From the NCBI GenBank assembly GCA_019638275.1, contig JAHBUC010000004.1, positions 1 to 64,000 of the forward strand: DNA of 64,000 nucleotides, given 5' to 3'. This DNA is from Cyclobacteriaceae bacterium (GTDB taxonomy: Bacteria; Bacteroidota; Bacteroidia; Cytophagales; Cyclobacteriaceae). The first letter of the stretch is position 1. Every line of letters starts with the position of its first letter. This document shows positions 38,569-48,422 of the stretch, in pieces. Position numbers and translations under genes: made by a program. Below the pieces are notes generated by a model that saw nothing but the letters and a program-made list of their open reading frames with translations, was not told where the DNA came from and did not search any database.

Positions 38569-38976
38569 ATGCCGACCATTCAACAACTCGTACGAAAAGG
38601 CAGGAAAAAGCTGACTTCTAAGTCAAAATCTCCTGCCCTTGATTCATGTCCACAGCGCAGAGGTGTTTGTACACGTGTGTACACCACTACACCTAAAAAG
38701 CCTAATTCGGCTATGCGTAAAGTAGCCCGTGTGCGCCTTACCAACCAAAAGGAGGTTAACGCATACATTCCAGGCGAAGGACACAACCTTCAGGAGCACT
38801 CAATTGTATTGATCCGTGGCGGCAGGGTGAAAGATCTTCCTGGTGTTCGTTACCACATTGTGCGTGGCGCATTGGATACAGCCGGTGTAAACGGACGTTT
38901 ACAGAGTCGTTCTAAATATGGTGCAAAACGCCCTAAAGCCGGTGCTGCTGCAGCTCCTGCCAAGGGTAAAAAATAA
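38569..38976 (+). CDS. rpsL: 30S ribosomal protein S12
   Basis: 135 residues. S12 sits at the decoding centre. [18 protein letters not shown] and [18 protein letters not shown] are intact with wild-type lysines at the two classical streptomycin positions (E. coli 43 and 88 equivalents), so no resistance change. The C terminus has an Ala/Lys-rich tail of about ten residues. First gene of the str-type operon. Confidence 0.97.
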   Translation: MPTIQQLVRKGRKKLTSKSKSPALDSCPQRRGVCTRVYTTTPKKPNSAMRKVARVRLTNQKEVNAYIPGEGHNLQEHSIVLIRGGRVKDLPGVRYHIVRGALDTAGVNGRLQSRSKYGAKRPKAGAAAAPAKGKK

Positions 38977-38987
38977 TCTGATCGGTC

Positions 38988-39455
38988 ATGAGAAAAGCAA
39001 AACCTAAGAAAAGATATCTGTTACCAGATCCAAAGTTTCAGGATACGTTAGTTACCAAGTTCGTGAACTACCTGATGGAAGATGGTAAGAAGAGTGTTGC
39101 CTACAATATTTTTTACGATGCTGTTGAGTTGGTTGAGAAGAAGACCAGCGAAAGCGGATTAGAGGTTTGGAAGCGCGCCATGAACAACCTGATGCCTTCT
39201 GTTGAAGTGAAGAGCCGTAGGGTAGGTGGTGCTACGTTCCAGGTACCTGTTGAAATTCGTCCTGAGCGTAAAATCAATTTGAGCATTAAGTGGTTGATCG
39301 ACTATTCGCGTATGCGTGGCGAGAAGACCATGATGGATAAATTGGCTGGTGAAATCATTGCCGCATCAAAGGGTGAAGGTGCTGCTATTAAAAAGAAAGA
39401 TGATACGCACCGTATGGCCGAAGCCAATAAAGCTTTTTCGCATTTCAGATTTTAA
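38988..39455 (+). CDS. rpsG: 30S ribosomal protein S7
   Basis: 155 residues, full length, with the S7 signature [19 protein letters not shown] and [25 protein letters not shown]7 nucleates the 30S head and contacts the E site. It lies between rpsL and fusA with 11 and 18 bases of spacing. Confidence 0.97.
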   Translation: MRKAKPKKRYLLPDPKFQDTLVTKFVNYLMEDGKKSVAYNIFYDAVELVEKKTSESGLEVWKRAMNNLMPSVEVKSRRVGGATFQVPVEIRPERKINLSIKWLIDYSRMRGEKTMMDKLAGEIIAASKGEGAAIKKKDDTHRMAEANKAFSHFRF

Positions 39456-39473
39456 TAGAGGAGTAGGATACGC

Positions 39474-41579
39474 ATGTCAAGAGATCTTAAATACACAAGA
39501 AATATTGGTATTGCTGCGCACATTGATGCGGGTAAAACAACTACCACAGAACGTATTCTGTACTATGCCGGTGTAAATCACAAAATCGGTGAAGTGCACG
39601 ATGGTGCTGCTACGATGGACTGGATGGCTCAGGAGCAGGAACGTGGTATTACCATTACCTCAGCGGCCACAACTGTTTATTGGAATTATAAAGCCAACAA
39701 GTATCACGTTAACATTATTGATACGCCCGGTCACGTGGATTTTACCGTTGAGGTAAACCGTTCCCTGCGTGTATTGGATGGTCTCGTGTTTTTGTTTAGT
39801 GCGGTTGATGGTGTTGAGCCTCAATCTGAAACAAACTGGCGCCTGGCTGATAACTATAAAGTTGCCCGTATTGGTTTCGTTAATAAAATGGACCGTGCCG
39901 GAGCTGATTTTCTTGGCGTGTGCAAGCAGGTTAAAGAGAAATTAGGAAGCAAAGCGGTAGCGCTTCAATTGCCTATAGGTGCTGAAGAAAACTTTAAGGG
40001 TGTTGTTGACCTGGTTAACAACCGCGGTATTATCTGGAACGAAGAAGATAAAGGGATGACCTTTACGGAAGTTCCAATCCCGGCCGACATGGTTGAGGAA
40101 GCAAACGAATACCGTGAAAAACTTCTTGAAGCTGTTGCTGAATATGATGAGTCATTGATGGAGAAGTTCTTCAATGATCCTTCAACCATTACAGAGAGTG
40201 AAATCATCAATGCTTTGCGTAAGGCTACGATTGATATGGCCATCGTTCCTATGGTTTGTGGTTCATCCTTTAAGAACAAGGGTGTTCAAACCATGCTTGA
40301 CTACGTGATGGAATTGTTGCCTTCACCAATGGATAAGGATAACATTATTGGAACAAATCCGGATGATGAATCCGATGTTACTATTAGGCCGGACGAGAAG
40401 GAGCCTTTTGTGGCGCTGGCGTTTAAGATCGCAACTGATCCATTTGTTGGTCGTTTGTGTTTCATTCGCGCCTATTCTGGTGTTTTAGAGTCGGGCTCTT
40501 ATGTATACAATACCCGTTCGGAGCAGAAAGAGCGTATTTCACGTGTGTTCCAAATGCATGCGAACAAACAAAATCAAATTGAACGCCTGACAGCCGGTGA
40601 TATTGGTGCGGTTGTAGGCTTTAAGGATATTAAAACTGGTGATACCCTGTGCGATGAAAAGCGTAAGGTAGTATTGGAATCAATGGTATTCCCTGAGCCG
40701 GTAATTGGTTATGCCATTGAGCCTAAGAAACAGGCTGATGTCGATAAACTCGGTATGGCTATTTCTAAATTGGTGGAAGAAGATCCTACACTGCGCGTGA
40801 ATACCGATCAGGAAACTGGTCAGACTATTCTTCGCGGTATGGGTGAATTGCACCTCGAGATTATCATCGACCGCTTAAAGCGTGAGTTTAAGGTAGAGAT
40901 TAACCAGGGTGCTCCTCAGGTGGCATACAAAGAAACGCTTACTGGTACGATTGAGCACAAAGAAGTTTATAAGAAGCAGACTGGTGGTCGTGGTAAGTTT
41001 GCCGATATCGTGTTTGAAATCGGACCACGTGAAGATGGCAAGGAAGGCCTGGAGTTTGTGAACGACATTGTTGGTGGTGTTATTCCTCGCGAATTCATCC
41101 AGCCAGTTCAGAAAGGATTTGAATCAGCTATGGTTAACGGACCTTTAGCCGGTTACCCGATCGATTCAATGAGAGTGCGTCTCTTCCACGGTTCTTACCA
41201 TGATGTGGACTCTGACTCACTGTCGTTTGAACTGGCAGCCCGTATTGGTTTCAAGGAAGCAGCTAGAAAGTGTAGCCCGCAACTGTTGGAGCCTATTATG
41301 AGTGTGGAAGTATTGACACCAGACGAATTTACAGGTTCTGTAACCGGTGATTTGAACCGCAGACGCGGTTTAATGAAAGGTATGGATAGCCGCGGTGGTG
41401 CTCAGGTTATTAAGGCTGATGTTCCGTTATCGGAATTGTTCGGTTACGTTACTGATTTGAGAACAATTACCTCTGGCCGTGCATCGGCTACCTTGACGTT
41501 CTCGCACTATGCTCCGGTTCCTAAAAACCTGGCTGATAAAGTAATTGATGAAGTAAAAGGCGCTGTTGCCGCAAAATAA
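39474..41579 (+). CDS. fusA: Elongation factor G
   Basis: 701 residues, full length. EF-G drives translocation by GTP hydrolysis. [17 protein letters not shown] is the P loop, [15 protein letters not shown] switch [13 protein letters not shown] switch II and [10 protein letters not shown] the guanine site. Domains II to V follow, with [19 protein letters not shown]. The sequence looks like translocase EF-G (canonical operon position). Confidence 0.98.
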   Translation: MSRDLKYTRNIGIAAHIDAGKTTTTERILYYAGVNHKIGEVHDGAATMDWMAQEQERGITITSAATTVYWNYKANKYHVNIIDTPGHVDFTVEVNRSLRVLDGLVFLFSAVDGVEPQSETNWRLADNYKVARIGFVNKMDRAGADFLGVCKQVKEKLGSKAVALQLPIGAEENFKGVVDLVNNRGIIWNEEDKGMTFTEVPIPADMVEEANEYREKLLEAVAEYDESLMEKFFNDPSTITESEIINALRKATIDMAIVPMVCGSSFKNKGVQTMLDYVMELLPSPMDKDNIIGTNPDDESDVTIRPDEKEPFVALAFKIATDPFVGRLCFIRAYSGVLESGSYVYNTRSEQKERISRVFQMHANKQNQIERLTAGDIGAVVGFKDIKTGDTLCDEKRKVVLESMVFPEPVIGYAIEPKKQADVDKLGMAISKLVEEDPTLRVNTDQETGQTILRGMGELHLEIIIDRLKREFKVEINQGAPQVAYKETLTGTIEHKEVYKKQTGGRGKFADIVFEIGPREDGKEGLEFVNDIVGGVIPREFIQPVQKGFESAMVNGPLAGYPIDSMRVRLFHGSYHDVDSDSLSFELAARIGFKEAARKCSPQLLEPIMSVEVLTPDEFTGSVTGDLNRRRGLMKGMDSRGGAQVIKADVPLSELFGYVTDLRTITSGRASATLTFSHYAPVPKNLADKVIDEVKGAVAAK

Positions 41580-41601
41580 ATATCTAAAAGACGTTTAGAT
41601 T

Positions 41602-41907
41602 ATGAATCAGAAAATCCGAATCAAACTCAAGTCTTACGACCACAACCTGGTAGATAAGTCTTCTGAGAAAATTGTGCGTGCTGTAAAAGCAACTGGCGCT
41701 GTGGTAAGTGGACCCATTCCCTTGCCAACTGAAAAAGAAAAATTCACGGTGCTGCGTTCACCACACGTGAACAAGAAGTCGCGTGAGCAGTTTCAACTTT
41801 GTACCTACAAGCGTTTGGTTGATATTTATTCCAACAGCGCTAAAACCGTTGATGCCTTGATGAAGCTTGAGCTTCCCAGTGGGGTTGATGTAGAGATTAA
41901 GGTGTAG
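41602..41907 (+). CDS. rpsJ: 30S ribosomal protein S10
   Basis: 101 residues, full length, with [36 protein letters not shown] and [16 protein letters not shown]10 is part of the 30S head and (as NusE) of antitermination complexes. It is last in this operon: a terminator follows and the next gene is on the other strand, so the usual S10-operon continuation (rplC, rplD, rplW) is not here. Confidence 0.97.
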   Translation: MNQKIRIKLKSYDHNLVDKSSEKIVRAVKATGAVVSGPIPLPTEKEKFTVLRSPHVNKKSREQFQLCTYKRLVDIYSNSAKTVDALMKLELPSGVDVEIKV

Positions 41908-41929
41908 TTAAAACGCTTTTTAAAATATG

Positions 41930-41959
41930 AAGCCACTCCTAAGCAGGTGTGGCTTTTTT
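41930..41959. terminator. Terminator after rpsJ
   Basis: AAGCCACTCCT pairs with AGGTGTGGCTT (one mismatch) around AAGC, followed by six T. It slightly overlaps the 3' end of the convergent binding-protein gene. Confidence 0.8.
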
Positions 41960-43094
41960 ATTGAAGTTGATGGTGAAAGTACAAGGTGTGGTCAGGTAGC
42001 AGGTCGGGATGCGTAATTTTTACCAGGTCTTTAAGAATCAGATCCGGGCGCAAGTACCCGAGTTCCAAAAACTCACTGCCACCTTTCGCACCCTTTCGGG
42101 CATCGTAGGTAAAGACATTTCCGTTTTTAAATGCATTAAAACGCGTATAACGTCTGTCGGAAGTGGCAATGGATTTAAGATCAGTGAATGAAGCAACGCC
42201 AATCCAAAAATCGGCTTGATGTGCTTGTTTGTAAACAGATTCGAAGCTTAGTTCAAGAAAGCCTGTTGAGGGATTATCACCCCACAGGTAGGCGCATCCT
42301 GCATCTTTTAATAGTTGGGCTGCGTAGTTTTTTCCACCGGGTAAAAACCAGGTATCGCCATACACAATGCCACTCATTATAGTGGGTTGATGCGTTACGC
42401 CAGCAACAAGTTCCTTGGTTTGATTGTAGCTTTTTTCAATTTCTGAAAAAACTGAATCCGCCAATTCTTCCTTATTGAAGAACAACGCCATGAATTTTAT
42501 CCATTCGGCTCTTCCCAATGGATGCTCTTCCAGGTATTCTCCGTTAACAACCACAGGGATATTCAACTCTTCCATTTTTTTAAACTGCCCCAGGTCACCG
42601 GTTACCGTGTATGCCATAACGAGATCAGGTTTCAGTACAGCCAATCGTTCCATGTTCATGGATTTATCAACACCAAGTTCGGAGACCAAGCCTGCGTCAA
42701 TCCGTTTCCGCATCTTTTCTGAGCTGATGTAATCCATGGTTGGAAAGCCAACCAAGGCATCCGTTTCACTCAGGTAATCCAGCAATGGAATATGTGAGGT
42801 GGAGGTGCATATCATTCGGGTAATGGGTATGGTAATTACTCTTGTATTTTGATCGTGATCCGGTACAATACTGCCTTCGTTTACGAGTAAATACGTGAAG
42901 CCGGTTGTGGCTGTCGGGTAGGGTTTCGATACTTCAACCAGTTTTGCGCCCTCAAGGTATGTAACCGAAAATCCCTTGGCGTATTTGATATTGGTTTTTG
43001 CAGCGGGTAATACTGCTGGTGATAACGAATTATTTTTTTTTGGCTGACAGGCGAGAACAGTTGACAGGATCAGGAACAAGGAGATAATTCTCAT
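41958..43094 (-). CDS. Periplasmic-binding lipoprotein of metal-chelate/cobalamin ABC type (BtuF/FepB-like)
   Basis: 378 residues with a lipoprotein signal: hydrophobic start, lipobox STVLAC, cysteine near residue 16. The body is a class III binding protein: ITRMICTSTSHIPLLDYL, the glycine-free hinge ALVGFP, PDLVMAYTVTG, IPVVVNGEYLEEHPLGRAEWIKFMALFF and FLPGGKNYAAQLLKDAGC. Such proteins bind ferric siderophores, haem or cobalamin for import. Its ATG overlaps the meaB stop (TAATG), which points towards cobalamin, but no permease or ATPase gene is adjacent. Ligand unproven. Confidence 0.85.
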   Translation of the reverse strand: MRIISLFLILSTVLACQPKKNNSLSPAVLPAAKTNIKYAKGFSVTYLEGAKLVEVSKPYPTATTGFTYLLVNEGSIVPDHDQNTRVITIPITRMICTSTSHIPLLDYLSETDALVGFPTMDYISSEKMRKRIDAGLVSELGVDKSMNMERLAVLKPDLVMAYTVTGDLGQFKKMEELNIPVVVNGEYLEEHPLGRAEWIKFMALFFNKEELADSVFSEIEKSYNQTKELVAGVTHQPTIMSGIVYGDTWFLPGGKNYAAQLLKDAGCAYLWGDNPSTGFLELSFESVYKQAHQADFWIGVASFTDLKSIATSDRRYTRFNAFKNGNVFTYDARKGAKGGSEFLELGYLRPDLILKDLVKITHPDLLPDHTLYFHHQLQ

Positions 43095-44101
43095 TATGAA
43101 GGATTGTTTTTTAATGATGTCAGCAAGGTTTGAAACAAGGTGGCTGCAGCTCCCTGCGGTGTTATGACTTTACGCAAAACAAGTTGTTCGAGTTCTGTTG
43201 AGTGTTGCGTTGTTCTGGCCGATTTTTCGATCTGTATTTTTATTAGCGACTCAAAGCACTCATGCATCCAGGAAACTTGTTGGTGCTGACGCCTCGTTTC
43301 AAAATACCCATTTGCTTTCATTCTTTTCTCGAAGTCTGAAAGCGTGTTCCAGGTATCATCAATTCCCTCCATCGTTAATGATGAGCAGGTTAAAACTTTA
43401 GGAGACCAGCCTGAATCATCTGTACGCATTACATGAAAGGCGTGTTGGTATTCGGCTTGCGCCTCCCGGGCATGCTTTACATTGTCACCATCTGCTTTGG
43501 TTATGGCAATGGCATCCGCCATTTCCATAATGCCTTTCTTGATGCCTTGTAGTTCATCGCCCGCACCAGCCAGCATCAGCAATAAAAAAAAGTCGACTAT
43601 ATTTTTTACCGCAACTTCAGATTGCCCAACACCAACCGTTTCAACAATAATAAAATCAAAACCTGCTGCTTCGCACAAGTGTAATGCTTCACGTGTTCGG
43701 TGGGCAATGCCGCCTAATGCTTCACCCGTAGCCGATGGACGAATGAATGCCATAGGGTGTTTGGCCAAAGTCTCCATCCGGGTTTTGTCACCGAGAATAC
43801 TTCCTTTGGTTAAACTGCTGCTGGGATCAACGGTGAGTACGGCAACTTTCTTTTTGTGTTTCTCAATTGCGTATTTGCCAAAGGCCTCAATGAATGTGCT
43901 CTTTCCAACACCCGGTACGCCAGTAATGCCAATGCGTAACGACTTCCCGGTATGCGGCAAAACGGTTTCTAAAACCCGATCGGCCAGTGCGCGATCTTCT
44001 GAACGTGTGCTTTCGATCAAGGTTATGGCTTTAGCCAACACCACCCGATCACCCTGAAGGATTCCGGTTACATATTCCTGAAGGTTTAGCCTCGCTTTCA
44101 A
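43094..44101 (-). CDS. meaB: Methylmalonyl-CoA mutase-associated GTPase MeaB (ArgK family)
   Basis: 335 residues. MeaB guards B12-dependent methylmalonyl-CoA mutase and helps load or repair its cofactor. G-motifs: GVPGVGKSTFIEAFG (P loop, about 59-73), TVDPSSSLTKGSILGDKTRM, VETVGVGQSEVAVKN (switch), and ITKADGDN for guanine. The mutase genes are not in the window. The following gene, overlapping by one base, encodes the binding lipoprotein. An older name for the family, ArgK (arginine kinase of transport), is considered a misassignment. Confidence 0.93.
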   Translation of the reverse strand: MKARLNLQEYVTGILQGDRVVLAKAITLIESTRSEDRALADRVLETVLPHTGKSLRIGITGVPGVGKSTFIEAFGKYAIEKHKKKVAVLTVDPSSSLTKGSILGDKTRMETLAKHPMAFIRPSATGEALGGIAHRTREALHLCEAAGFDFIIVETVGVGQSEVAVKNIVDFFLLLMLAGAGDELQGIKKGIMEMADAIAITKADGDNVKHAREAQAEYQHAFHVMRTDDSGWSPKVLTCSSLTMEGIDDTWNTLSDFEKRMKANGYFETRRQHQQVSWMHECFESLIKIQIEKSARTTQHSTELEQLVLRKVITPQGAAATLFQTLLTSLKNNPS

Positions 44102-44163
44102 CGGGATATTGAGTAGATTTTAGTAGCTTAAATTTCTAAATTTACCTGACACCAAACCCTGTT

Positions 44164-45468
44164 ATGAAGAAATATTTCTGGATAGATGCCGCGTGGGCAA
44201 CACTTTTCATTTTTGCGATGATGGGTGGTATCTATAAGCTGACTCAGTTGCGTTTGTTTGATGCGTTTGATTCAATTGGTAAAGCACTTGAAGATGTAGA
44301 ATTAACGGACCTTGTATTTTCTCAACTCCGAGAAGACCCTCCTCTGGATACAAATATTGTTGTGATAAATTTTGGTGAATTAAGCAGGAGACAAGTTGCG
44401 GAGCAGATTCGGATAATAAGTCAGCATAAACCAAGGGTAATCGGCCTTGATGGATTCTACAATTGCCAGGGTCTTCCTCGAGATACAGTTTATTGCCCTC
44501 AGCTAATAGATAGTATTGGTAATGTAATGTTAATGGAGGCTATACGAGAAGCTGGAAATGTGGTACTTGTTACAAAGCTTTTGCAATCTGAATCACTTCT
44601 TAAACGGAAGATCGATGATGAGTATGATTCGTTGGAGCGATCTGATCTTTTATTTACTGAGGTGGCTACAAGGGAAGGTTATGCAAGTCTTGAAACAGAA
44701 GCGGCTTATCAGGATGATGTTAAGACTTGTCGGACATTTAATCCTCAAATGCAAGTCAGTGGAAAGAGGCAGCTTGCCTTTTCCGTTCAAATGGCAATGC
44801 TATATGATTCGATAAAGACTAACCGATTTCTTGAGAGAAACAATTTTTCAGAGATCATCAACTATCGCGGAAATGTTGCAGATTTTTTTGGTCAAACAAA
44901 ATATCCATCAGTTTTCTACACTTTAGACGTAGAAGATGTTTTTTCCGAGAATTTTCTACCAACTATGATAGAGGGTAAAATTGTGATCTTCGGCTTTTTA
45001 GGTAAAGAGTTAGGGGATCCATCCTGGAGCGATAAGTTTTTTACGCCATTGAATTTAAATATGGCTGGTAAAGCAAATCCTGATATGTTCGGAGTAGTTG
45101 TTCATGCTAATATAGTCTCTATGATTATGAATGAGGATTACATAGAAAAGATGGAGAACTGGCAGGAGTGGCTCATGGCAATTGTATTGTGTTACCTTAA
45201 TGTGGCATTATTTTCGCTTATCTATATTAAATTACCTGATTGGTATGATGGAATCACCAAGCTTATACAGGTTGTTGAATTGTTGGTTTTGTCTTTCTTG
45301 ATGGTTGAAATATTTGATTTGTTCAGCTATAAATTTGATACCACAATTACATTGGCTGCAATTGCATTGGTGGGAGATTCCTTTGAAATCTATTCAGGGG
45401 TCATAAAAAATATGTATAGAAGGATTAGACACCGTTTTAGGTTTACCAAAAAGCATATTCCTGTATAA
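44164..45468 (+). CDS. CHASE2 domain sensor membrane protein without output domain
   Basis: 434 residues. One N-terminal membrane helix (about 9-28) is followed by a large extracytoplasmic CHASE2 domain (about 30-330), including NIVVINFGELSRRQVAEQI, PRVIGLDGFYNCQG and a later GKIVIFGFLGKELGDPSWSDKFFTPL. Three further membrane helices (about 335-420) end the protein at a short basic tail. CHASE2 normally precedes a kinase, cyclase or phosphodiesterase; none is fused here. The next two genes encode FecR-like exported proteins, so this may be a sensor acting with them. The gene is more AT-rich than its neighbours. Confidence 0.82.
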   Translation: MKKYFWIDAAWATLFIFAMMGGIYKLTQLRLFDAFDSIGKALEDVELTDLVFSQLREDPPLDTNIVVINFGELSRRQVAEQIRIISQHKPRVIGLDGFYNCQGLPRDTVYCPQLIDSIGNVMLMEAIREAGNVVLVTKLLQSESLLKRKIDDEYDSLERSDLLFTEVATREGYASLETEAAYQDDVKTCRTFNPQMQVSGKRQLAFSVQMAMLYDSIKTNRFLERNNFSEIINYRGNVADFFGQTKYPSVFYTLDVEDVFSENFLPTMIEGKIVIFGFLGKELGDPSWSDKFFTPLNLNMAGKANPDMFGVVVHANIVSMIMNEDYIEKMENWQEWLMAIVLCYLNVALFSLIYIKLPDWYDGITKLIQVVELLVLSFLMVEIFDLFSYKFDTTITLAAIALVGDSFEIYSGVIKNMYRRIRHRFRFTKKHIPV

Positions 45469-45523
45469 ACCCCCGAAATCGCATTTATTTTATAATTTGC
45501 ATATGTATAAAGAAGATAAAGCC

Positions 45524-46423
45524 ATGAAAATCAGAAATTTAGCCGTTTTACTCCTTTTTGTGTTGGCAGCAACAGTTGCGTTTGGTCAGGACTATGCCTT
45601 TAAGGTGATGGCCAATAAGGGCACAAATGAGGTAAAATCAGGGGATTCCTGGCAGCCCATTAAAACGGGTGCAAGCCTTAAGTTAAATGATGAGGTAAAG
45701 GTAGCCGATAACGGGTACCTGGGATTGATAAGCGCTGCCGGAAAGCCTGTAGAGGTAAAAAAGCCCGGGTCTGTTAAAGTTGCCGATCTGGCGGCCCAGG
45801 TAAAGGGTGGTTCGAGTGCTGTAAATAAGTACACGGAGTTTATTCTTAGCAGCAATGCCGAAGAAAAGAAAAATAAGCTAAGTGCAACCGGAGCGGTTCA
45901 CCGTGCACCGCCTTCTGAAAATGCTATCAAGTTGATGCTACCTGAAAATCAACATGCTGGTGTTTTCAACAACGAAGCAGTAATCAGTTGGGATGGAAGT
46001 AAAGTAACCGGCCCATATGTGGTAACGTTCAGTAATATGTTTGAAGAGCAACTGGCCAAGGTTGAAACCGCTGAAACAAGTGTGGTGATTAATTTGAATG
46101 ATCCGAAGTTTGTTAATGAAACTGGAATTTTTGTTGATGTACGCTCCAAGACAAACCCTGCACAATCTTCAAAGCAACACTTGATTAAAAAGCTTTCGCC
46201 TGATGCGTATGAGAAGGTAAAGCGCTCGCTGAATGACATTATGGGTGAGGTGAGTGAACAAACAGCCCTGAACAAGTTTATACTTGCCGGCTTTTACGAA
46301 GAGCAAGGATTATTTATCGATGCAATTACCGCATACGAAGAAGTGCTGAAACTTGCTCCTGAGGTTACATATTATGAGGAAGCATATCAGGAATTTCTTG
46401 TACGACATGGACTCAAACGCTAA
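45524..46423 (+). CDS. Exported FecR-like protein (paralogue 1)
   Basis: About 299 residues from the ATG at 45524, which gives a normal signal peptide (MKIRNLAVLLLFVLAATVAF, cleaved near FGQ). The next ~80 residues resemble a FecR-type beta domain: KGTNEVKSGDSWQPIKTGASL, EVKVADNGYLGLISAAGKPVEVK. The C-terminal third is helical and could hold a TPR pair (NKFILAGFYEEQGLFIDAITAYEEVL). It is about 55 bases after the CHASE2 gene. FecR and CHASE2 proteins often occur together. The neighbour downstream is a clear duplicate. Molecular function not known. Confidence 0.75.
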   Translation: MKIRNLAVLLLFVLAATVAFGQDYAFKVMANKGTNEVKSGDSWQPIKTGASLKLNDEVKVADNGYLGLISAAGKPVEVKKPGSVKVADLAAQVKGGSSAVNKYTEFILSSNAEEKKNKLSATGAVHRAPPSENAIKLMLPENQHAGVFNNEAVISWDGSKVTGPYVVTFSNMFEEQLAKVETAETSVVINLNDPKFVNETGIFVDVRSKTNPAQSSKQHLIKKLSPDAYEKVKRSLNDIMGEVSEQTALNKFILAGFYEEQGLFIDAITAYEEVLKLAPEVTYYEEAYQEFLVRHGLKR

Positions 46424-46450
46424 CCATTTAGCCTGAGGAATTTATTATAG

Positions 46451-46482
46451 AGCTGCCCACATGCTTATGGGGCAGCTTTTTT
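46451..46482 (+). terminator. Terminator between the two FecR-like paralogues
   Basis: AGCTGCCC pairs with GGGCAGCT around about eleven bases, followed by six T. The two paralogues may therefore be separate transcripts. Confidence 0.75.
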
Positions 46483-46538
46483 ATTTACGCACATGCGTTT
46501 ACTTATTAATTTTATTACTCATTAAGTTGAAAAGACCT

Positions 46539-47414
46539 ATGAAAACAGTTCGCTTTATTTCGTTGGCAGTGCTGCTTCTGATACCGGCACTGATTCACGC
46601 ACAATCATTTGCCTTTAAGGTATTGGCCAGTAAAGGCTCAACAGAAGTTAAATCCGGTGAAGCCTGGGAGCCTCTGAAGGTGGGAGCTCAACTTAAGGCA
46701 TCAGACGAAGTTAAAATTCCAGCCAATGGATACCTGGGTTTAATGCATGCCAGCGGAAAACCATTACAGGTAAAAGAAGTAGGCAACCATAAAGTGGTTG
46801 ACCTGGCATCACAGGTAAGTAAAGGATCGAGTGCTTTAAATAAATACACCGATTTCATCTTAAGCTCCAATCAAGAGAAGCAAAACAAACTTGCGGCTAC
46901 CGGGGCAGTGCACCGTGGGGTGAAAAAGGAAATTATGTTATGCTTGCCGAGTGATCCGGCAAAGGCTGAGGTAGTAGGTGATCGATTTCTTGCCTTATGG
47001 ACAGCTGATGGTTCAGCAACTTACAAGGTAGTTGTAATGGATTTTGGAGAAGATGTATTGTTAAGCTATGAGGTAACAGAGCCTTTTGTACTCATCGAAT
47101 TCAAGGAAAAAATCGCAAGCACACCACAGATTTTGGTTCAGGTTACTTCATCAGAAGGTAATGTTTCTGACAAGTATACCGTTAAAAGATTGAGCGGTAA
47201 TAAGAGAAAGAAAATCATTGATGATGTAGAGGATTTGATGCAGTCAGCACAACCAACCGGAATCGATAAGTTTGTGCAGGCGTCCTATTTTGAAAGTCAT
47301 TTGATGATTGTTGATGCCTTAACCGCCTATAAAGCAGCAGCTGAATTGGAGCCAGATGTGTATCAGGAAGAGTATGAGGGTTTCCTGGTGAGGTTTGGAT
47401 TTAAAAAGGAATAA
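46539..47414 (+). CDS. Exported FecR-like protein (paralogue 2)
   Basis: About 291 residues from the ATG at 46539, with a signal peptide (MKTVRFISLAVLLLIPALI, cleaved near HAQ). It is closely similar to the preceding protein over the whole length: KGSTEVKSGEAWEPLKVGAQL against KGTNEVKSGDSWQPIKTGASL, and SALNKYTDFILSSN against SAVNKYTEFILSSN; the middle part has diverged. A tandem duplication is therefore likely. A transcription terminator follows. Confidence 0.75.
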   Translation: MKTVRFISLAVLLLIPALIHAQSFAFKVLASKGSTEVKSGEAWEPLKVGAQLKASDEVKIPANGYLGLMHASGKPLQVKEVGNHKVVDLASQVSKGSSALNKYTDFILSSNQEKQNKLAATGAVHRGVKKEIMLCLPSDPAKAEVVGDRFLALWTADGSATYKVVVMDFGEDVLLSYEVTEPFVLIEFKEKIASTPQILVQVTSSEGNVSDKYTVKRLSGNKRKKIIDDVEDLMQSAQPTGIDKFVQASYFESHLMIVDALTAYKAAAELEPDVYQEEYEGFLVRFGFKKE

Positions 47415-47437
47415 AAGGCGGTAGATCATCGCTTTAA

Positions 47438-47471
47438 AAAACGGCTTCCTGATGCTTTGGAAGCCGTTTTT
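47438..47471 (+). terminator. Terminator after FecR-like paralogue 2
   Basis: AAAACGGCTTCC pairs with GGAAGCCGTTTT over 12 bases around a nine-base loop, followed by T. Confidence 0.85.
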
Positions 47472-47477
47472 ATTGGG

Positions 47478-47508
47478 TTTGGCTGTACAGTATATTATCC
47501 TATTTTTG
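47478..47508 (+). promoter_or_regulatory. Promoter of sucD
   Basis: TTTG (47478-47481), 19 bases, TATTTTTG (47501-47508), 25 bases before the sucD ATG. It is an exact fit to the Bacteroidota -33/-7 pattern. Confidence 0.7.
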
Positions 47509-47533
47509 TGAACATCAAAAAATCGACTTCCAA

Positions 47534-48412
47534 ATGAGTGTCTTGGTAAATAAAAACTCCCGGGTAATTGTTCAAGGTTTCACAGGTTCTGAAGGTACAT
47601 TTCATGCCGGTCAGATGATTGAATACGGAACCAATGTAGTGGGTGGGGTAACGCCTGGAAAAGGAGGCTCGGAACATTTGGGCAGGCCGGTTTTTAATAC
47701 GGTGAAGGAAGCGGTTGAAAAAACCGGGGCCGATGTATCTATCATTTTTGTTCCGCCTGCATTTGCTGCGGATGCCATTATGGAAGCCACCGATGCCGGC
47801 ATCAAGGTAATTATTGCTATCACCGAGGGAATTCCGGTAAAGGATATGATGATTGCCAAAAAATATGTGAAGAGTAAGAATGATGTGGTGTTGGTTGGGC
47901 CAAACTGTCCGGGTGTAATTACACCGGGGGAGGCCAAGGTTGGTATTATGCCGGGCTTTGTTTTCAAAAAAGGTCGTGTGGGTGTGGTGTCAAAGTCGGG
48001 TACCCTTACCTATGAAGCGGCCGACCAGGTAGTGAAAGCCGGACTGGGTGTTTCAACTGCCATCGGTATCGGAGGTGATCCGATTATCGGTACGCCAACC
48101 AAAGAAGCGGTTGAATTGTTGATGAATGATCCGGAGACGGATGCCATTGTAATGATCGGAGAGATTGGTGGTAACTATGAACCTGTTGCTGCACGTTGGA
48201 TAAAAGAAACCGGAAACAAAAAGCCTGTTGTGGGATTTATTGCCGGCCAAACGGCCCCTCCGGGCAGGAGAATGGGACATGCCGGAGCCATTATTGGTGG
48301 TGCGGATGATACAGCGGCTGCTAAAATGAAAATTATGCGTGAATGTGGCATTCACGTGGTCGAATCTCCTGCTGATATTGGAGAAACAGTTGCCCGCGTG
48401 TTGAAGAAATAG
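47534..48412 (+). CDS. sucD: Succinyl-CoA synthetase (succinate-CoA ligase) subunit alpha
   Basis: 292 residues. The alpha subunit holds the CoA site and the phosphohistidine of the TCA-cycle ligase. [19 protein letters not shown] and GGVTPGKGG bind Co[21 protein letters not shown] and [13 protein letters not shown] are typical; the active His lies in [11 protein letters not shown]. The beta subunit gene (sucC) is not adjacent. It has its own promoter. Confidence 0.96.
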   Translation: MSVLVNKNSRVIVQGFTGSEGTFHAGQMIEYGTNVVGGVTPGKGGSEHLGRPVFNTVKEAVEKTGADVSIIFVPPAFAADAIMEATDAGIKVIIAITEGIPVKDMMIAKKYVKSKNDVVLVGPNCPGVITPGEAKVGIMPGFVFKKGRVGVVSKSGTLTYEAADQVVKAGLGVSTAIGIGGDPIIGTPTKEAVELLMNDPETDAIVMIGEIGGNYEPVAARWIKETGNKKPVVGFIAGQTAPPGRRMGHAGAIIGGADDTAAAKMKIMRECGIHVVESPADIGETVARVLKK

Positions 48413-48422
48413 AGAATGGTAT

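Noticed and set aside
38690..38860. Possible streptomycin-resistance changes in rpsL.
   Set aside because: Both classical lysines are present, so nothing unusual.
43094..44101. Arginine kinase (ArgK) function for the MeaB protein.
   Set aside because: The sequence has GTPase motifs of the MeaB family; the kinase label is a historical misnomer.
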